DNA from: an uncultured Sutterella sp.
GTDB taxonomy: Bacteria; Pseudomonadota; Gammaproteobacteria; Burkholderiales; Burkholderiaceae_F
Direction: 5' to 3'
NCBI GenBank assembly: GCA_900545275.1
Contig: UQYG01000001.1
Span: 1-64,000, forward strand
DNA: 64,000 nt
Positions within the stretch are counted from its first letter, which is position 1; each line of letters opens with the position of its first letter. The notes beneath the pieces were generated by a model. It ran no database searches, was not told the DNA's origin, and saw only the letters and a list, made by a program, of their open reading frames with translations. A program made the translations under genes and the position numbers. Of this stretch, positions 1-8,654 are shown piece after piece.

Positions 1-678
1 GGCTAGCGAAACCGTCTGTTCGTCGTCGGGCCGCCCCTTCTGCGCGGATGCGGCGAGCCGGCAGGCTTCTTCGTAGCGACTGTTCATCTTGGCGTGCACG
101 GCCGAGGCGAGCTGTACCTGCGGAGCGTTGCGGTGGCGGCTTCGATAGGGTTCGAGCAGATTCGTCACGACGGCGTAGGAGAGCTTGCTTTTGGCGAGAA
201 GTTCCGTCATGCGGGCGGTCCAGGCGACTTTGTCTTCCGCATTGCGGTACATCACGGCGAGCCGATCGCGAACGGCGCCAACGGTTTCGTTTTCGATGTC
301 GCGCGCGAGCAACGACTGCTGGGCGATTTCGGACTTCGGGTCGATTTTGAGCCATTCTTCGGCAATGCGCACGACGAGGTCCGAATCGCGGGCCGATACG
401 GCGGCCTGCCAGGCCATTTCGGCAAGTTCCGGCGTGGGCGTCTGCTGGAAGGCGTCGTAAAAGGCGTTCGCCGCGAATTCGTGTTCGTCGCGGTGCATGG
501 CGATGCCGCCCGCGATGAGGTCGAAAAGCTGGCGGTTTGCCTTCGTCACTGCGGGATGCCCCGCGGGCATGCCTTCGGAAGAGAGGCCCATGCCCGGATG
601 GGCCGAAAGAGGCGACGCGAAAAGAAAGGCGCTCATGCCGGCGAGGAGCGTTGCGCCGAACGTAGTGAAGGGACGCAT
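1..678 (-). CDS. Secreted TPR-type repeat protein, 3' part off the left edge
   Basis: The reverse strand reads open from an ATG at 678 to the window edge (226 codons, no stop). Residues about 1-26 form a signal peptide (basic MRPF start, hydrophobic stretch, ASPLSA before the likely cleavage). The rest is alpha-helical with repeated Ala/Tyr/Trp spacing (for example AAWQAAVSARDSDL-like helices), as in tetratricopeptide proteins. In Burkholderiales a TPR protein often lies before lolB-ispE and next to mutM/mutY, so that is the likely identity; inference from context. An in-frame ATG at 714 would add 12 residues, but it would put a charged segment before the signal peptide and it overlaps a TACAAT box. 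Divergent from mutY. Confidence 0.7.
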   Translation of the reverse strand, partial: MRPFTTFGATLLAGMSAFLFASPLSAHPGMGLSSEGMPAGHPAVTKANRQLFDLIAGGIAMHRDEHEFAANAFYDAFQQTPTPELAEMAWQAAVSARDSDLVVRIAEEWLKIDPKSEIAQQSLLARDIENETVGAVRDRLAVMYRNAEDKVAWTARMTELLAKSKLSYAVVTNLLEPYRSRHRNAPQVQLASAVHAKMNSRYEEACRLAASAQKGRPDDEQTVSLA

Positions 679-779
679 GTCGTTATGAATGTCGAGTGCG
701 GAATGTCTCGCCATTGTAGCGAGAACGCTTCCATTGAAACGGGTGAAGCGGGACGGAAGATGTGCCAAAATGCCTCGTC

Positions 780-1859
780 ATGACAGAGAAGCATCAGAAA
801 TTTTCGACGCAGGGGTTCGGCGCCGCGCTTGCAGAGTGGCAGAGAAGCCACGGCCGACACGCCTTTTCTTGGCAACGCTACGAAACGCCCTATGAGAGAT
901 GGCTCTCCGAAGTCATGTTGCAGCAGACGCGCACGACGACGGTGGAGGGGTATTTTCAAAAGTTTCTTCGCGCCTTCCCTACGGTGGAGGATCTCGCTCG
1001 GGCGACGGACGATGAGGTCCAGGCACTATGGGCAGGACTCGGCTACTACAGCCGAGCGCGCAACCTGCACCGGGCGGCCCGTTTGGTGGCCGAGCGGGGC
1101 GGCGTCTTTCCGAAGACCGCCGCGGGGCTTGCCGAACTCCCCGGCGTGGGGCCGAGCACGGCGGGCGCGATAGCGGCCTTTTGTTACGGCGAGCGGGCCG
1201 TCATGTGCGACGGCAATGCCAAGCGAGTGCTCGCGCGAGTGATGGCGATTCCCGGGGCCGTCGGGGAGCGGGCCTTCGAAACGAGCGTTTGGCGCGCGGC
1301 CGAGTCGCTTCTGCCGGCGTCCGAAGACATGGCCGCTTATACGCAGGGGCTCATGGACGTGGGGGCGGAAATCTGCCGCAAAAAGGCGCCTCGTTGCTCG
1401 GAGTGCCCCGTGCGGACCTTTTGTCGGGCTTCGCAGGAGGGACGGGTCGAAGACTACCCGGCGCCGCGCGCCAAGCGAGAGCGGCCCGTGCGCTCGGCAA
1501 CGCTCTTTTTCCTCTATGCGGACGGAGGCGTCGTCTTGGAAAAGAAGACGACGCCGGGCGTTTGGCGCGGACTCTGGGTGACGCCTTCAGGGGAGGGATA
1601 TCGCACGGCCGAAACGCTCTCGCTTCCTGGAGGGGACGTCCTCTGGGAACGCGTGGGCGAGGCCTGGCCGCATGATTTCACGCACTACCGCCTCGTCATC
1701 ACGCCCGTCGTCGCGCGTGTAAGAACGGTCCGGCGCGAAGGCTGGCGAGTCGTGCCGCTCCCGGAACGGGAGACGCTCGGCATGCCTGCGCCGATCGCGC
1801 GCTACTGGCCTGAAGCGGACGCCGTCGCTAGGCAACTCAACGCGTCTGTGTGCGGCTGA
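780..1859 (+). CDS. mutY: A/G-specific adenine DNA glycosylase MutY
   Basis: Removes adenine mispaired with 8-oxoguanine or guanine in base-excision repair. The N-terminal half has the catalytic Glu in EVMLQQT, the helix-hairpin-helix LPGVGPSTAGAI, and the catalytic Asp in CDGNAKRVLAR. A 4Fe-4S cluster is given by Cys spacing C-x6-C-x2-C-x5-C (CRKKAPRCSECPVRTFC). The C-terminal 130 residues are a NUDIX-like 8-oxoG recognition domain. 359 aa from ATG 780; a GTG at 762 is an in-frame alternative with a GGAAG too close to it, so the ATG is preferred. The 3' end overlaps rapZ tail to tail by 23 nt. Confidence 0.95.
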   Translation: MTEKHQKFSTQGFGAALAEWQRSHGRHAFSWQRYETPYERWLSEVMLQQTRTTTVEGYFQKFLRAFPTVEDLARATDDEVQALWAGLGYYSRARNLHRAARLVAERGGVFPKTAAGLAELPGVGPSTAGAIAAFCYGERAVMCDGNAKRVLARVMAIPGAVGERAFETSVWRAAESLLPASEDMAAYTQGLMDVGAEICRKKAPRCSECPVRTFCRASQEGRVEDYPAPRAKRERPVRSATLFFLYADGGVVLEKKTTPGVWRGLWVTPSGEGYRTAETLSLPGGDVLWERVGEAWPHDFTHYRLVITPVVARVRTVRREGWRVVPLPERETLGMPAPIARYWPEADAVARQLNASVCG

Positions 1860-2718
1860 GTCCGTAACTCTCGAGGGCCCGGTGCCGAACGAGCGCCCCG
1901 TCCGCGGCGAAGCGGCGGCAGAGGGTTTCGGCCGTGAATACGGAGCGGTGCTGTCCGCCCGTGCATCCAATCGCAACGGTGAGGTAGTGGCGATTTTGCG
2001 CGCGGTAGGCGGGGAGCCATCGCCGCACGAATCCCTCGATGTCGTCGATCATGCGCACCACGTCGGGCTGGGCGGCGAGGAACGTCGCGACGGGCTCGTC
2101 CTTCCCCGTGAGCGGTCGAAGGGATTCGTCATAGTAGGGATTGGGGAGGCATCGCACGTCAAAGACGAGGTCCGCGGCGACGGGAAGTCCGTGCTTGAAG
2201 GCGAAGGACTCAAAGGAAAGCGTCAGCGGTGCGGAGGCGAGATTGACGAACTGTAGGACCCAACAGCGAAGAACGTTGGGGAGGATCCCCGTCGTGTCGA
2301 GGACGTGACCCATGACGGCCGCCTCGCCGAGAATGTCGCGCTCGCGCTCGATCGCCTCCTGTAGCGTCGCTTCGCGTCCGTTTTGACGCAGACGAGTCGT
2401 GAGCGGATGTCTGCGTCTCGTTTCGGAGAAGCGTTGCACGAGTTCCGCGGTCGAGGCCGTCAGAAAGAGGACGCGCACGTCGTGTCCTTCGGCGCGCAGG
2501 GTTTCAATGCCGTTGCGGATGCCCTCGAACGTGGCGTGCGAGCGGGCGTCGATGGCGACCGCCGCCATGTTTGTGCCGCCCGCGTGCAGGTCGCGCAGGA
2601 CGGGGACGAGAAAGTGCGCGGGCAGATTATCGATGCAGTAATAGCCGCAGTCTTCGAGCTGTCGGATGGCGATCGACTTTCCGCTCCCCGAGAGGCCGGT
2701 AACCAAAACGATTTGCAT
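1837..2718 (-). CDS. rapZ: RNase adapter / nucleotide-binding protein RapZ
   Basis: RapZ (YvcJ family) binds nucleotides; in enterobacteria it also binds the sRNA GlmZ and signals glucosamine-6-phosphate levels to RNase E. The Walker A motif GLSGSGKS is at residues 8-15, and the conserved C-terminal CTGGQHRSV motif is present. 293 aa, close to the usual 280-290. It is the last gene of the kdsD...rpoN block, 81 nt after rpoN. In most proteobacteria hpf, ptsN and often hprK lie between rpoN and rapZ; they are absent here. The GlmZ role is known from gammaproteobacteria only and is not assumed here. Confidence 0.93.
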   Translation of the reverse strand: MQIVLVTGLSGSGKSIAIRQLEDCGYYCIDNLPAHFLVPVLRDLHAGGTNMAAVAIDARSHATFEGIRNGIETLRAEGHDVRVLFLTASTAELVQRFSETRRRHPLTTRLRQNGREATLQEAIERERDILGEAAVMGHVLDTTGILPNVLRCWVLQFVNLASAPLTLSFESFAFKHGLPVAADLVFDVRCLPNPYYDESLRPLTGKDEPVATFLAAQPDVVRMIDDIEGFVRRWLPAYRAQNRHYLTVAIGCTGGQHRSVFTAETLCRRFAADGALVRHRALESYGLSRTQTR

Positions 2719-2799
2719 GCTCGCTCCATGAGTGTCGTGACGTTTGCTCAGTCTAAGGCAAATCGAAATCTTCGCCGAAAGCGAACTCGGTACCGGGCT

Positions 2800-4158
2800 T
2801 CAGCCCTTTCTGCGCCGTTCGCTCGGACTCGGAATGCCCGCTTCGGTCCGATATTTCGCCACGGTGCGGCGGGCGACGTCAAAACCCGCCTCCGTTAGCA
2901 TGGCCGTCAGTTTCGTGTCGCTTAGCGGATGGGCGGGATCTTCGTTTTTCACCCAACCGTAGATTCGCTCTATGACTGCCTCCCGACTGGGACCCGCATG
3001 ACCGGGGCCCGGGAAAAGCGTCTGCAGTTCGTAGGTGCCGTGAGGACAGCGGAAGTACTTACTCGTGACGGTGCGGCTGACGGTGGAGTCGGCGAGTCCG
3101 AGCGCAGAGGCCGTCTCCTGTTGTGTGAGCGGCACGAGGGCGTCGGGGCCCCGTCGAAAAAAGGCTTCCTGCCGCATGCCGGCAAAGCGGATGATTCTGA
3201 GGAGCGTTTCCTTTCTCGCCTCGACGGCCCGAACGAAGGCTTTGGCTTCCTGCCAAAGTTCGCGCAGATGGTCGTCGTGCGTCGCCCGCTCGCCCGACTG
3301 CACGAGCGTGACGACGGGCGCTGCACCCCTCAGAAGAGTGAAGCGAAGTCCCTCATCGGGGAGCGGCTCGACCCACACGTCGGGACGGACGTATTGCACG
3401 GGCGTTTCGGCAAAGCCCGAGGTGATGTTGGGCCGAAGCTTGGAGAGGAGCGAGAGGACTTTGTCGCGCAAGTCGCAGGAGAGTCCGCTGTTCGGCGTAC
3501 GAAGGCGTGCGAGACCTTCAAGCCCCGACGCCGCGAGACGTCGGAAGGCTTCGGCGGTTTCCGGGTCGACTTCGCGCTCCTTCAGAAGCTCGTCGACCTG
3601 CAGGCACAGCATTTCTCCGCGGCTGAAGGCACCCACGCCCGTAGGATCGAAGTTGCGCAGAATCTTCAGCGCGCTGTGCCAGTCGTCGGGAGAAATCGTT
3701 TCGTTCGCTTCCTTTCGGATGGCGTCGAGCGTCGTGGGTAGAAGACCGTGTTCGTCGAGCGCGTCGATCAGATAGAGAAGCGCCGCACGCGTGTCGTCCG
3801 CAAGGGAGAGAAACCCCATTTGCGCGCGCAGGTGTTCGCCGAGCGTTTCTTCACGCGCCTGTGCATCCCAGGGGTCCGCGGAGGATTCTTCGGCGACCGG
3901 CCACCGGTCGTAGAGATGATCGATCGGAAGGTCCGTTCGTTCGAGCGTGAAGTTCTCGTCGGAGGGGATGTCGGACGGCTCGGCCGGCCTTTCGGTGTCG
4001 ATTTCGAGGAAGGGATTCTCCGCGGCGAGGCGTTCCGCCTCGTCGCGCAGTTCCGTCGACGACATCTGCAGGACGCGCAGAGATTGCCGCTGCGAAAGGT
4101 TGAGCGTCGTCTGCAGACGTTGCGAGGCCGAGAGGTCGAGTCCGATCATGCGGCTCAT
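2800..4158 (-). CDS. rpoN: RNA polymerase sigma-54 factor RpoN
   Basis: Alternative sigma factor that recognises -24/-12 promoters and needs AAA+ enhancer-binding activators. Region I is the Gln/Leu-rich start (QRLQTTLNLSQRQSLRVLQM, residues about 13-32), followed by a short acidic region II (EPSDIPSDE...). The core-binding and HTH domains follow, and the RpoN box ARRTVAKYR sits near the C-terminus. 452 aa, in the normal range. Its start codon overlaps the lptB stop by one base (TAATG), so the two are translationally coupled. No activator gene is in the window. Confidence 0.96.
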   Translation of the reverse strand: MSRMIGLDLSASQRLQTTLNLSQRQSLRVLQMSSTELRDEAERLAAENPFLEIDTERPAEPSDIPSDENFTLERTDLPIDHLYDRWPVAEESSADPWDAQAREETLGEHLRAQMGFLSLADDTRAALLYLIDALDEHGLLPTTLDAIRKEANETISPDDWHSALKILRNFDPTGVGAFSRGEMLCLQVDELLKEREVDPETAEAFRRLAASGLEGLARLRTPNSGLSCDLRDKVLSLLSKLRPNITSGFAETPVQYVRPDVWVEPLPDEGLRFTLLRGAAPVVTLVQSGERATHDDHLRELWQEAKAFVRAVEARKETLLRIIRFAGMRQEAFFRRGPDALVPLTQQETASALGLADSTVSRTVTSKYFRCPHGTYELQTLFPGPGHAGPSREAVIERIYGWVKNEDPAHPLSDTKLTAMLTEAGFDVARRTVAKYRTEAGIPSPSERRRKG

Positions 4159-4940
4159 TACATGCGGAAGTTGTCGCCGAGGTAGAAGGTGCGCACTTCG
4201 GGATTGTCGATGATGTCCTTGGGCGAACCCGAGGCGAGCACGCTGCCCTCGTTGATGATGTAGGCGTGGTCGCAGATGGCGAGGGTTTCACGGACGTTGT
4301 GGTCCGTGATGAGGACGCCGATGTTGCGGTCCTTGAGGAATCGGACGATGCGCTGAATTTCGATCACCGCGATAGGGTCGACGCCTGCGAACGGTTCGTC
4401 GAGCAGAATGAAGCGGGGATTCGCTGCGAGCGCGCGGGCGATTTCGGTGCGTCGACGTTCGCCCCCCGAAAGCGACATCGCCATGCTTGTTCGGATGTGC
4501 TGAATCTGCAGCTCTTCAAGGAGCATGTTGAGGCGCCGTTCGATCTCGGGCTTCGAGAGGGGACGACCGTCTTCTCCGTCCTGAAGTTCCAAAATGGCCC
4601 GGATGTTATCCTCCACCGTGAGGCGACGAAACACGCTCGCCTCCTGCGGAAGGTAGGAGAGTCCCAAACGGGCGCGCTGATAGATCGGCATGTGCGTGAT
4701 CGACTTGCCGTCGAGCTCGATCGTGCCACGGTCCGCGACGACGAGTCCCACGACCATGTAGAAGGACGTCGTCTTGCCCGCGCCGTTCGGACCGAGCAGA
4801 CCGACCACTTCTCCGGATTTCACGGCCAGATCGACGCCCTTGACGACCTGGCGGGAACCGTAGTGTTTCTGCAGCCCCGTCGCCACGAGCGTGTGGGTGT
4901 TGTTGTGGCGGATAGGATTGTTGTTTTGCGTTTCGGTCAC
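4158..4940 (-). CDS. lptB: LPS export ABC transporter ATPase LptB
   Basis: Cytoplasmic ATPase of LptB2FG, which extracts LPS from the inner membrane. Walker A GPNGAGKTT (about residues 53-61), Q-loop in YLPQEASVF, ABC signature LSGGERRR, Walker B FILLDEPFAGVDP and H-loop DHNVRE are all present. 260 aa, with about 15 polar residues before the ABC core. Follows lptA after 6 nt and overlaps rpoN by 1 nt, the standard lptC-lptA-lptB-rpoN arrangement. The permeases lptF and lptG are not in the window. Confidence 0.97.
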   Translation of the reverse strand: MTETQNNNPIRHNNTHTLVATGLQKHYGSRQVVKGVDLAVKSGEVVGLLGPNGAGKTTSFYMVVGLVVADRGTIELDGKSITHMPIYQRARLGLSYLPQEASVFRRLTVEDNIRAILELQDGEDGRPLSKPEIERRLNMLLEELQIQHIRTSMAMSLSGGERRRTEIARALAANPRFILLDEPFAGVDPIAVIEIQRIVRFLKDRNIGVLITDHNVRETLAICDHAYIINEGSVLASGSPKDIIDNPEVRTFYLGDNFRM

Positions 4941-4946
4941 GGTGCG

Positions 4947-5546
4947 TCAGTCCTTTTTGGCGGGCGTCGAGAGAGAGGTGGCGTTCGAGAGGTCCGTGCC
5001 TTCCCGGGGCTTGGTGTCCTTGGTGTTGTTGCGCGGCGCGATGATGGTGCTTACGCGCTGCTTTTGGCCGTTCACCACGCCGCCTTCGACGCGCGAGCGG
5101 GCGTTGCGCATGTCGTAGACGATGCGTTCGCCCTCTGTGATGTCCTTTTCCACGCCGTTTTCGGAACGGGCGAGGCGTGCTTTGCCGTCAAGCGTGATCG
5201 TGTCGACTTCCTCGTCGTAAATGATCCTTTCGGCCTGCGCGTGCACCCATTCGTCAACGCCGGGCGTCTTGGGATCGCGTTGCTGACGGAAGCGCGCGAG
5301 GTTTCCCGTGACGGTACCCTGACGGTAGCCCCGCGCGGAGAGGCGCAGTTCGAGACGGGCGCCCTGCAGGTTCATGGAGCCCTGAGTCACGATGACGTTG
5401 CCCGAATAGACGGCTGTCTGCTTGACTTCGTCCCCGTTGAAGGTGTCGGCGTGGATCTCGATGGGCTGCTCCCGGTCCGTGGCTAGGGCAAAGGCGCTGA
5501 GCGGAAACAGGACGCTGGCGAGAAGGCATAGGACTTTGGTGGACAT
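4947..5546 (-). CDS. lptA: LPS transport periplasmic bridge protein LptA
   Basis: Periplasmic beta-jellyroll protein that links LptC to LptD to carry LPS across the periplasm. A signal peptide ends at about residue 20 (LFPLSAFA). The OstA-like core starts at QPIEIHADTFNGDEVKQTAVYSG, where the phrase 'Y.GNV..TQGS..L.A' marks the family. 199 aa with a polar, low-complexity C-terminal tail. 17 nt after lptC and 6 nt before lptB. Confidence 0.93.
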   Translation of the reverse strand: MSTKVLCLLASVLFPLSAFALATDREQPIEIHADTFNGDEVKQTAVYSGNVIVTQGSMNLQGARLELRLSARGYRQGTVTGNLARFRQQRDPKTPGVDEWVHAQAERIIYDEEVDTITLDGKARLARSENGVEKDITEGERIVYDMRNARSRVEGGVVNGQKQRVSTIIAPRNNTKDTKPREGTDLSNATSLSTPAKKD

Positions 5547-5563
5547 GACGAGTTCTCGTGTTA

Positions 5564-6172
5564 TCAGGGCAAAGCGATCGATTTGGATTGCGGATGAAGG
5601 ACCGTCTGGACGCTTCCCGTCAGCTCGACGGTGTGTGCGACGTTATCGTAGCGCATTCCGTTTTGCGAAGAGGTGGTGTCTTCCCCGCGCCGCATGAAGA
5701 CGGGGCGGTCCGTTTCAAACTGGTGCGTATCGAGAAAGCCGTTGAGGAATTCCGTCTCGAAATAGAGATCGGGCTCCGCTTCGGAGGCGGCCCGGGTGAA
5801 TCGGACGTTTCCCGTGAGCTGCACGGTTTCCAGACCGTCGAGACTTTCGGCCTTGTCGGCTCTCGCGACGATCTGGGGCTTGGACGGGTCCAGCGTGTGG
5901 TAGGTGGCCTGGTGCGCCATCATGCGCTCGTCGGAGTAGTGTTCGACGTTGCGGGCGGAGAGCCGCTGCGAGGCGACGCCCTGTTCGTTGAAGTCGGACA
6001 TCGTGACGTCGGTCGCGATGAAGTCGGGCGACGAGGCGCTCGGGACGTACTTCAGATCGTCGAGCGAAATCTGGATGGAGTAGTAGTAGCTGAGTCCGAC
6101 AAGGGAAAAGAGCAGGGCGGCTCCGATGATGGCCGTGATGCGTTCATGAATGACGAGGCGACGGTGGGCCAT
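5564..6172 (-). CDS. lptC: LPS export protein LptC
   Basis: Bitopic inner-membrane protein that receives LPS from LptB2FG and passes it to LptA. One N-terminal transmembrane helix (about residues 11-30, ITAIIGAALLFSLVGLSYYY) is followed by a periplasmic jellyroll with the typical features DFIATDVTMSDFNEQG and VQLTGNVRF. 202 aa. Starts 1 nt after the kdsC stop. Identification rests on topology, motifs and position between kdsC and lptA. Confidence 0.92.
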   Translation of the reverse strand: MAHRRLVIHERITAIIGAALLFSLVGLSYYYSIQISLDDLKYVPSASSPDFIATDVTMSDFNEQGVASQRLSARNVEHYSDERMMAHQATYHTLDPSKPQIVARADKAESLDGLETVQLTGNVRFTRAASEAEPDLYFETEFLNGFLDTHQFETDRPVFMRRGEDTTSSQNGMRYDNVAHTVELTGSVQTVLHPQSKSIALP

Positions 6173-6173
6173 C

Positions 6174-6710
6174 TCACTTCCCTTCCACGTAGGTTTGGCG
6201 GATCAGATCGTCCCAACGGTTCTGAGCGCGGAGAATGAGTTCTGCGAGTTCGCGCACGGCACCGCGGCCGCCCGGGAAGCGGGAGCGAAAGTCGATGAGG
6301 CCGTCGAGATCGGCAATGCCGTCGGCGGGCGTCGCGGCGAGTCCCGCCCGCATGAGAAGGGGCAGGTCGGGCACGTCGTCGCCCATGTAGGCGACTTCCT
6401 CGTTCGCGAGGCCGTGGCGGGCGAGCATGGCTTCCCAGGCGTTCGTCTTGAAGCGCTGGCCCTGTGCGAGGTCCGTGATGCCGAGTTCTTCGGCGCGGCG
6501 CGCTACGATGTCTGACGAGCGACCCGTGATGATGCCGACGGGAATGCCCGCCTTCTGGAGCATTTTGATGCCGAGGCCGTCCCGAACAAAAAAGGCCTTG
6601 TGGAGTTCCCCCGAGCCGGAAACGTTGATCGTTCCGTCCGAGAGCACTCCGTCGACGTCGAGGATCACCATGCGGATGCGGCAGGCTTTTTCCTGGAGCT
6701 TGGCCATCAT
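6174..6710 (-). CDS. kdsC: 3-deoxy-D-manno-octulosonate 8-phosphate phosphatase KdsC
   Basis: HAD-superfamily C0 phosphatase that converts Kdo-8-phosphate to Kdo. The nucleophile motif is DVDGVLSDG (residues about 15-23), the second motif is ITGRSS, and the Mg-binding third motif is GDDVPDLPLL. 178 aa, standard for this capless tetrameric enzyme. 9 nt after kdsD, which makes the upstream sugar phosphate. Confidence 0.95.
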   Translation of the reverse strand: MMAKLQEKACRIRMVILDVDGVLSDGTINVSGSGELHKAFFVRDGLGIKMLQKAGIPVGIITGRSSDIVARRAEELGITDLAQGQRFKTNAWEAMLARHGLANEEVAYMGDDVPDLPLLMRAGLAATPADGIADLDGLIDFRSRFPGGRGAVRELAELILRAQNRWDDLIRQTYVEGK

Positions 6711-6719
6711 AGAGACTCC

Positions 6720-7703
6720 TTAGAGGACTTTGGCGTTGACGAGGTCGTGCATGTGCAGGGCGCCGACGAGGCGGTTCTCGCCGTCCACGACGAGCAACTG
6801 ATTGCACTGGCGCTGATTGAGGATGCGCACGGCCTGTGCGGCGAGTTCCTCGGGGCGGATCGTGGCCGGCGAGTGCGTCATGACTTCCGAGATGATGACG
6901 GGGCGGATGTCGCCGCGTGCCTCGATCAGTCGGCGTAGATCGCCTTCGGTGAAGATGCCCAGCACACGCCGGTCGGCGTCGACGATCGCGGTCATGCCGA
7001 TGTGCTTCTTTGTGATGACGCGCACGGCGTCGAGGACGCGGGTGTCGGCCGTGACGAAGGGCACCGCGTCGCCCGAGCGCATGACGTCGGAAACATGCAG
7101 AAGAAGGCGCCGTCCGAGTGCGCCTCCCGGATGGCTCCGAGCGAAGTCTTCCTTGCTGAATCCCTTCGCGGAGAGGCAGGAGACCGCCAGGGCGTCGCCG
7201 AGAGCGAGCGTGGCCGTCGTGGAGGACGTAGGCGCGAGGTTGAGCGGGCAGGCCTCGCGCTCGACATGGCAGTTGAGGTGCACGTCCGCGTACTTTGCCA
7301 GGCTCGAATTGGGGTTCCCCGTCATGGCGATGAGACGGGCGCCCTCCCGCTTGAGGGTCGGAACGATCGTCAGAAGTTCGTTCGTTTCACCCGAGTAGGA
7401 GATGGCGAGCACCACGTCGTCGGACGTGATCATGCCGAGGTCGCCGTGAGCGGCTTCCGCCGCGTGCACGAAAAAGGCGGGCGTGCCCGTGGAGGCGAAG
7501 GTCGCGGCGAGTTTGCGTCCGATGTGCCCTGATTTGCCAACGCCCGAAACCACCAATCGGCCGCGGCAGTCGAGAAGAATGCGGACGGCTTCGACGAAAT
7601 CGTCGCCGATGCGTTCGGCGAGCGTGTGCAGGGCTTCGGCTTCCTGTTGCAGGACGGCTTGTCCGAGTCGAAGGGCTGCGGCGGGATCGAGCTGATAAGG
7701 CAT
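6720..7703 (-). CDS. kdsD: D-arabinose 5-phosphate isomerase KdsD
   Basis: Interconverts ribulose-5-phosphate and arabinose-5-phosphate, the first step to Kdo. SIS domain at about residues 30-185 (GVGKSGHIGRKLAATFASTG, SYSGETNEL), then two CBS domains from about 200 to the end (DVMRSGDAVP... and EVMTHSPATI...). 327 aa from the ATG at 7703; the frame is open 44 codons further upstream, but that stretch runs through intergenic sequence and the glt terminator. First gene of the Kdo/Lpt block, so its promoter should lie between 7704 and 7822. Confidence 0.95.
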   Translation of the reverse strand: MPYQLDPAAALRLGQAVLQQEAEALHTLAERIGDDFVEAVRILLDCRGRLVVSGVGKSGHIGRKLAATFASTGTPAFFVHAAEAAHGDLGMITSDDVVLAISYSGETNELLTIVPTLKREGARLIAMTGNPNSSLAKYADVHLNCHVEREACPLNLAPTSSTTATLALGDALAVSCLSAKGFSKEDFARSHPGGALGRRLLLHVSDVMRSGDAVPFVTADTRVLDAVRVITKKHIGMTAIVDADRRVLGIFTEGDLRRLIEARGDIRPVIISEVMTHSPATIRPEELAAQAVRILNQRQCNQLLVVDGENRLVGALHMHDLVNAKVL

Positions 7704-7822
7704 GTGGATCTTCGTGAAAAGCGGTTGTAGGGACAATTTATAAATGATACCGCGTTCGGAGGTGGCGCCGATTCGAGAAGTCTCGTTCGGCAAAAGATCA
7801 CGGCGTTTTTTCTTTTGCAAAT

Positions 7823-7850
7823 GAAAAAACGGCACCCCGAAGGGTGCCGC
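7823..7850 (-). terminator. Rho-independent terminator of the glt operon
   Basis: Read on the reverse strand, arms CGGCACCC and GGGTGCCG (7842-7849 and 7830-7837) enclose a 4-nt loop and are followed by TTTTTT. It lies 30 nt after the gltL stop, ends the importer operon and insulates kdsD. Confidence 0.9.
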
Positions 7851-7879
7851 GGCAAGGATCGACCGTAAGGCAGAGTCGA

Positions 7880-8614
7880 TCAGTGCGTGAGAATCTTGGA
7901 GAGGAACTTCTGGGCGCGGTCCGTATGGGGTTTGCCGAAGAACTCGTCCGCGGGAAGGTTTTCGATGATTTCGCCCGCGTCCATGAAGATAACGCGGTCG
8001 GCAACCTTCTTGGCAAAGCCCATTTCGTGAGTGACCACCATCATGGTCATGCCTTCCTTCGCGAGCTGCACCATAACGTCAAGCACTTCGTTGATCATTT
8101 CCGGATCGAGGGCCGAAGTCGGTTCGTCAAAGAGCATGCAGATCGGGTCCATGGCAAGGGCGCGGGCGATGGCAACGCGTTGCTGCTGACCGCCCGAGAG
8201 CTGGCCGGGGAACTTGTCGGCGTGCTTGAGAAGACCGACGCGGTCAAGGAGCTTCAGACCGCGTTCGGTCGCTTCCTCGCGGCCCCGGCCGAGCACCTTC
8301 ATCTGCGCGAGAACGAGGTTTTCCCGAATCGAGAGATGGGGGAAGAGCTCGAAATGTTGGAACACCATGCCCACGCGGCTACGCAGTTTCGGCAGGTCGG
8401 TCTTGGGATCGCCTACTGAGATGCCGTCGACGATGATCTCGCCCTTCTGGAAGGGTTCGAGCGCGTTGACCGTCTTGATGAGGGTGGACTTGCCCGAGCC
8501 AGACGGACCGCAAACGACGACGACTTCACCCTTTTCGACGTTGACGGAGCAGTCCTTCAATACCTGAAAAGAGCCGTACCATTTGCTGATGTTCTTGATT
8601 TCAATCATTGCCAT
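7880..8614 (-). CDS. gltL: Glutamate/aspartate ABC transporter ATPase
   Basis: ATPase of a polar amino-acid importer. Walker A GPSGSGKST, Q-loop VFQHFELFPHLS, signature LSGGQQQR, Walker B MLFDEPTSALDP and H-loop THEMGFA are present. 244 aa. Last gene of the four-gene set read gltI, gltJ, gltK, gltL. The order and best-matching features are those of E. coli GltIJKL; glutamine or aspartate specificity cannot be separated by eye. Confidence 0.9.
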   Translation of the reverse strand: MAMIEIKNISKWYGSFQVLKDCSVNVEKGEVVVVCGPSGSGKSTLIKTVNALEPFQKGEIIVDGISVGDPKTDLPKLRSRVGMVFQHFELFPHLSIRENLVLAQMKVLGRGREEATERGLKLLDRVGLLKHADKFPGQLSGGQQQRVAIARALAMDPICMLFDEPTSALDPEMINEVLDVMVQLAKEGMTMMVVTHEMGFAKKVADRVIFMDAGEIIENLPADEFFGKPHTDRAQKFLSKILTH

Positions 8615-8654
8615 GGTGGAGTATTCCTTTTGTTTTTTCTCTGGGGGAGAGTGG

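Noticed and set aside
713..718. TACAAT on the reverse strand as promoter of the left-edge TPR gene
   Set aside because: No acceptable -35 at 16-18 nt, so not listed as a promoter, though it argues against the upstream ATG as start.
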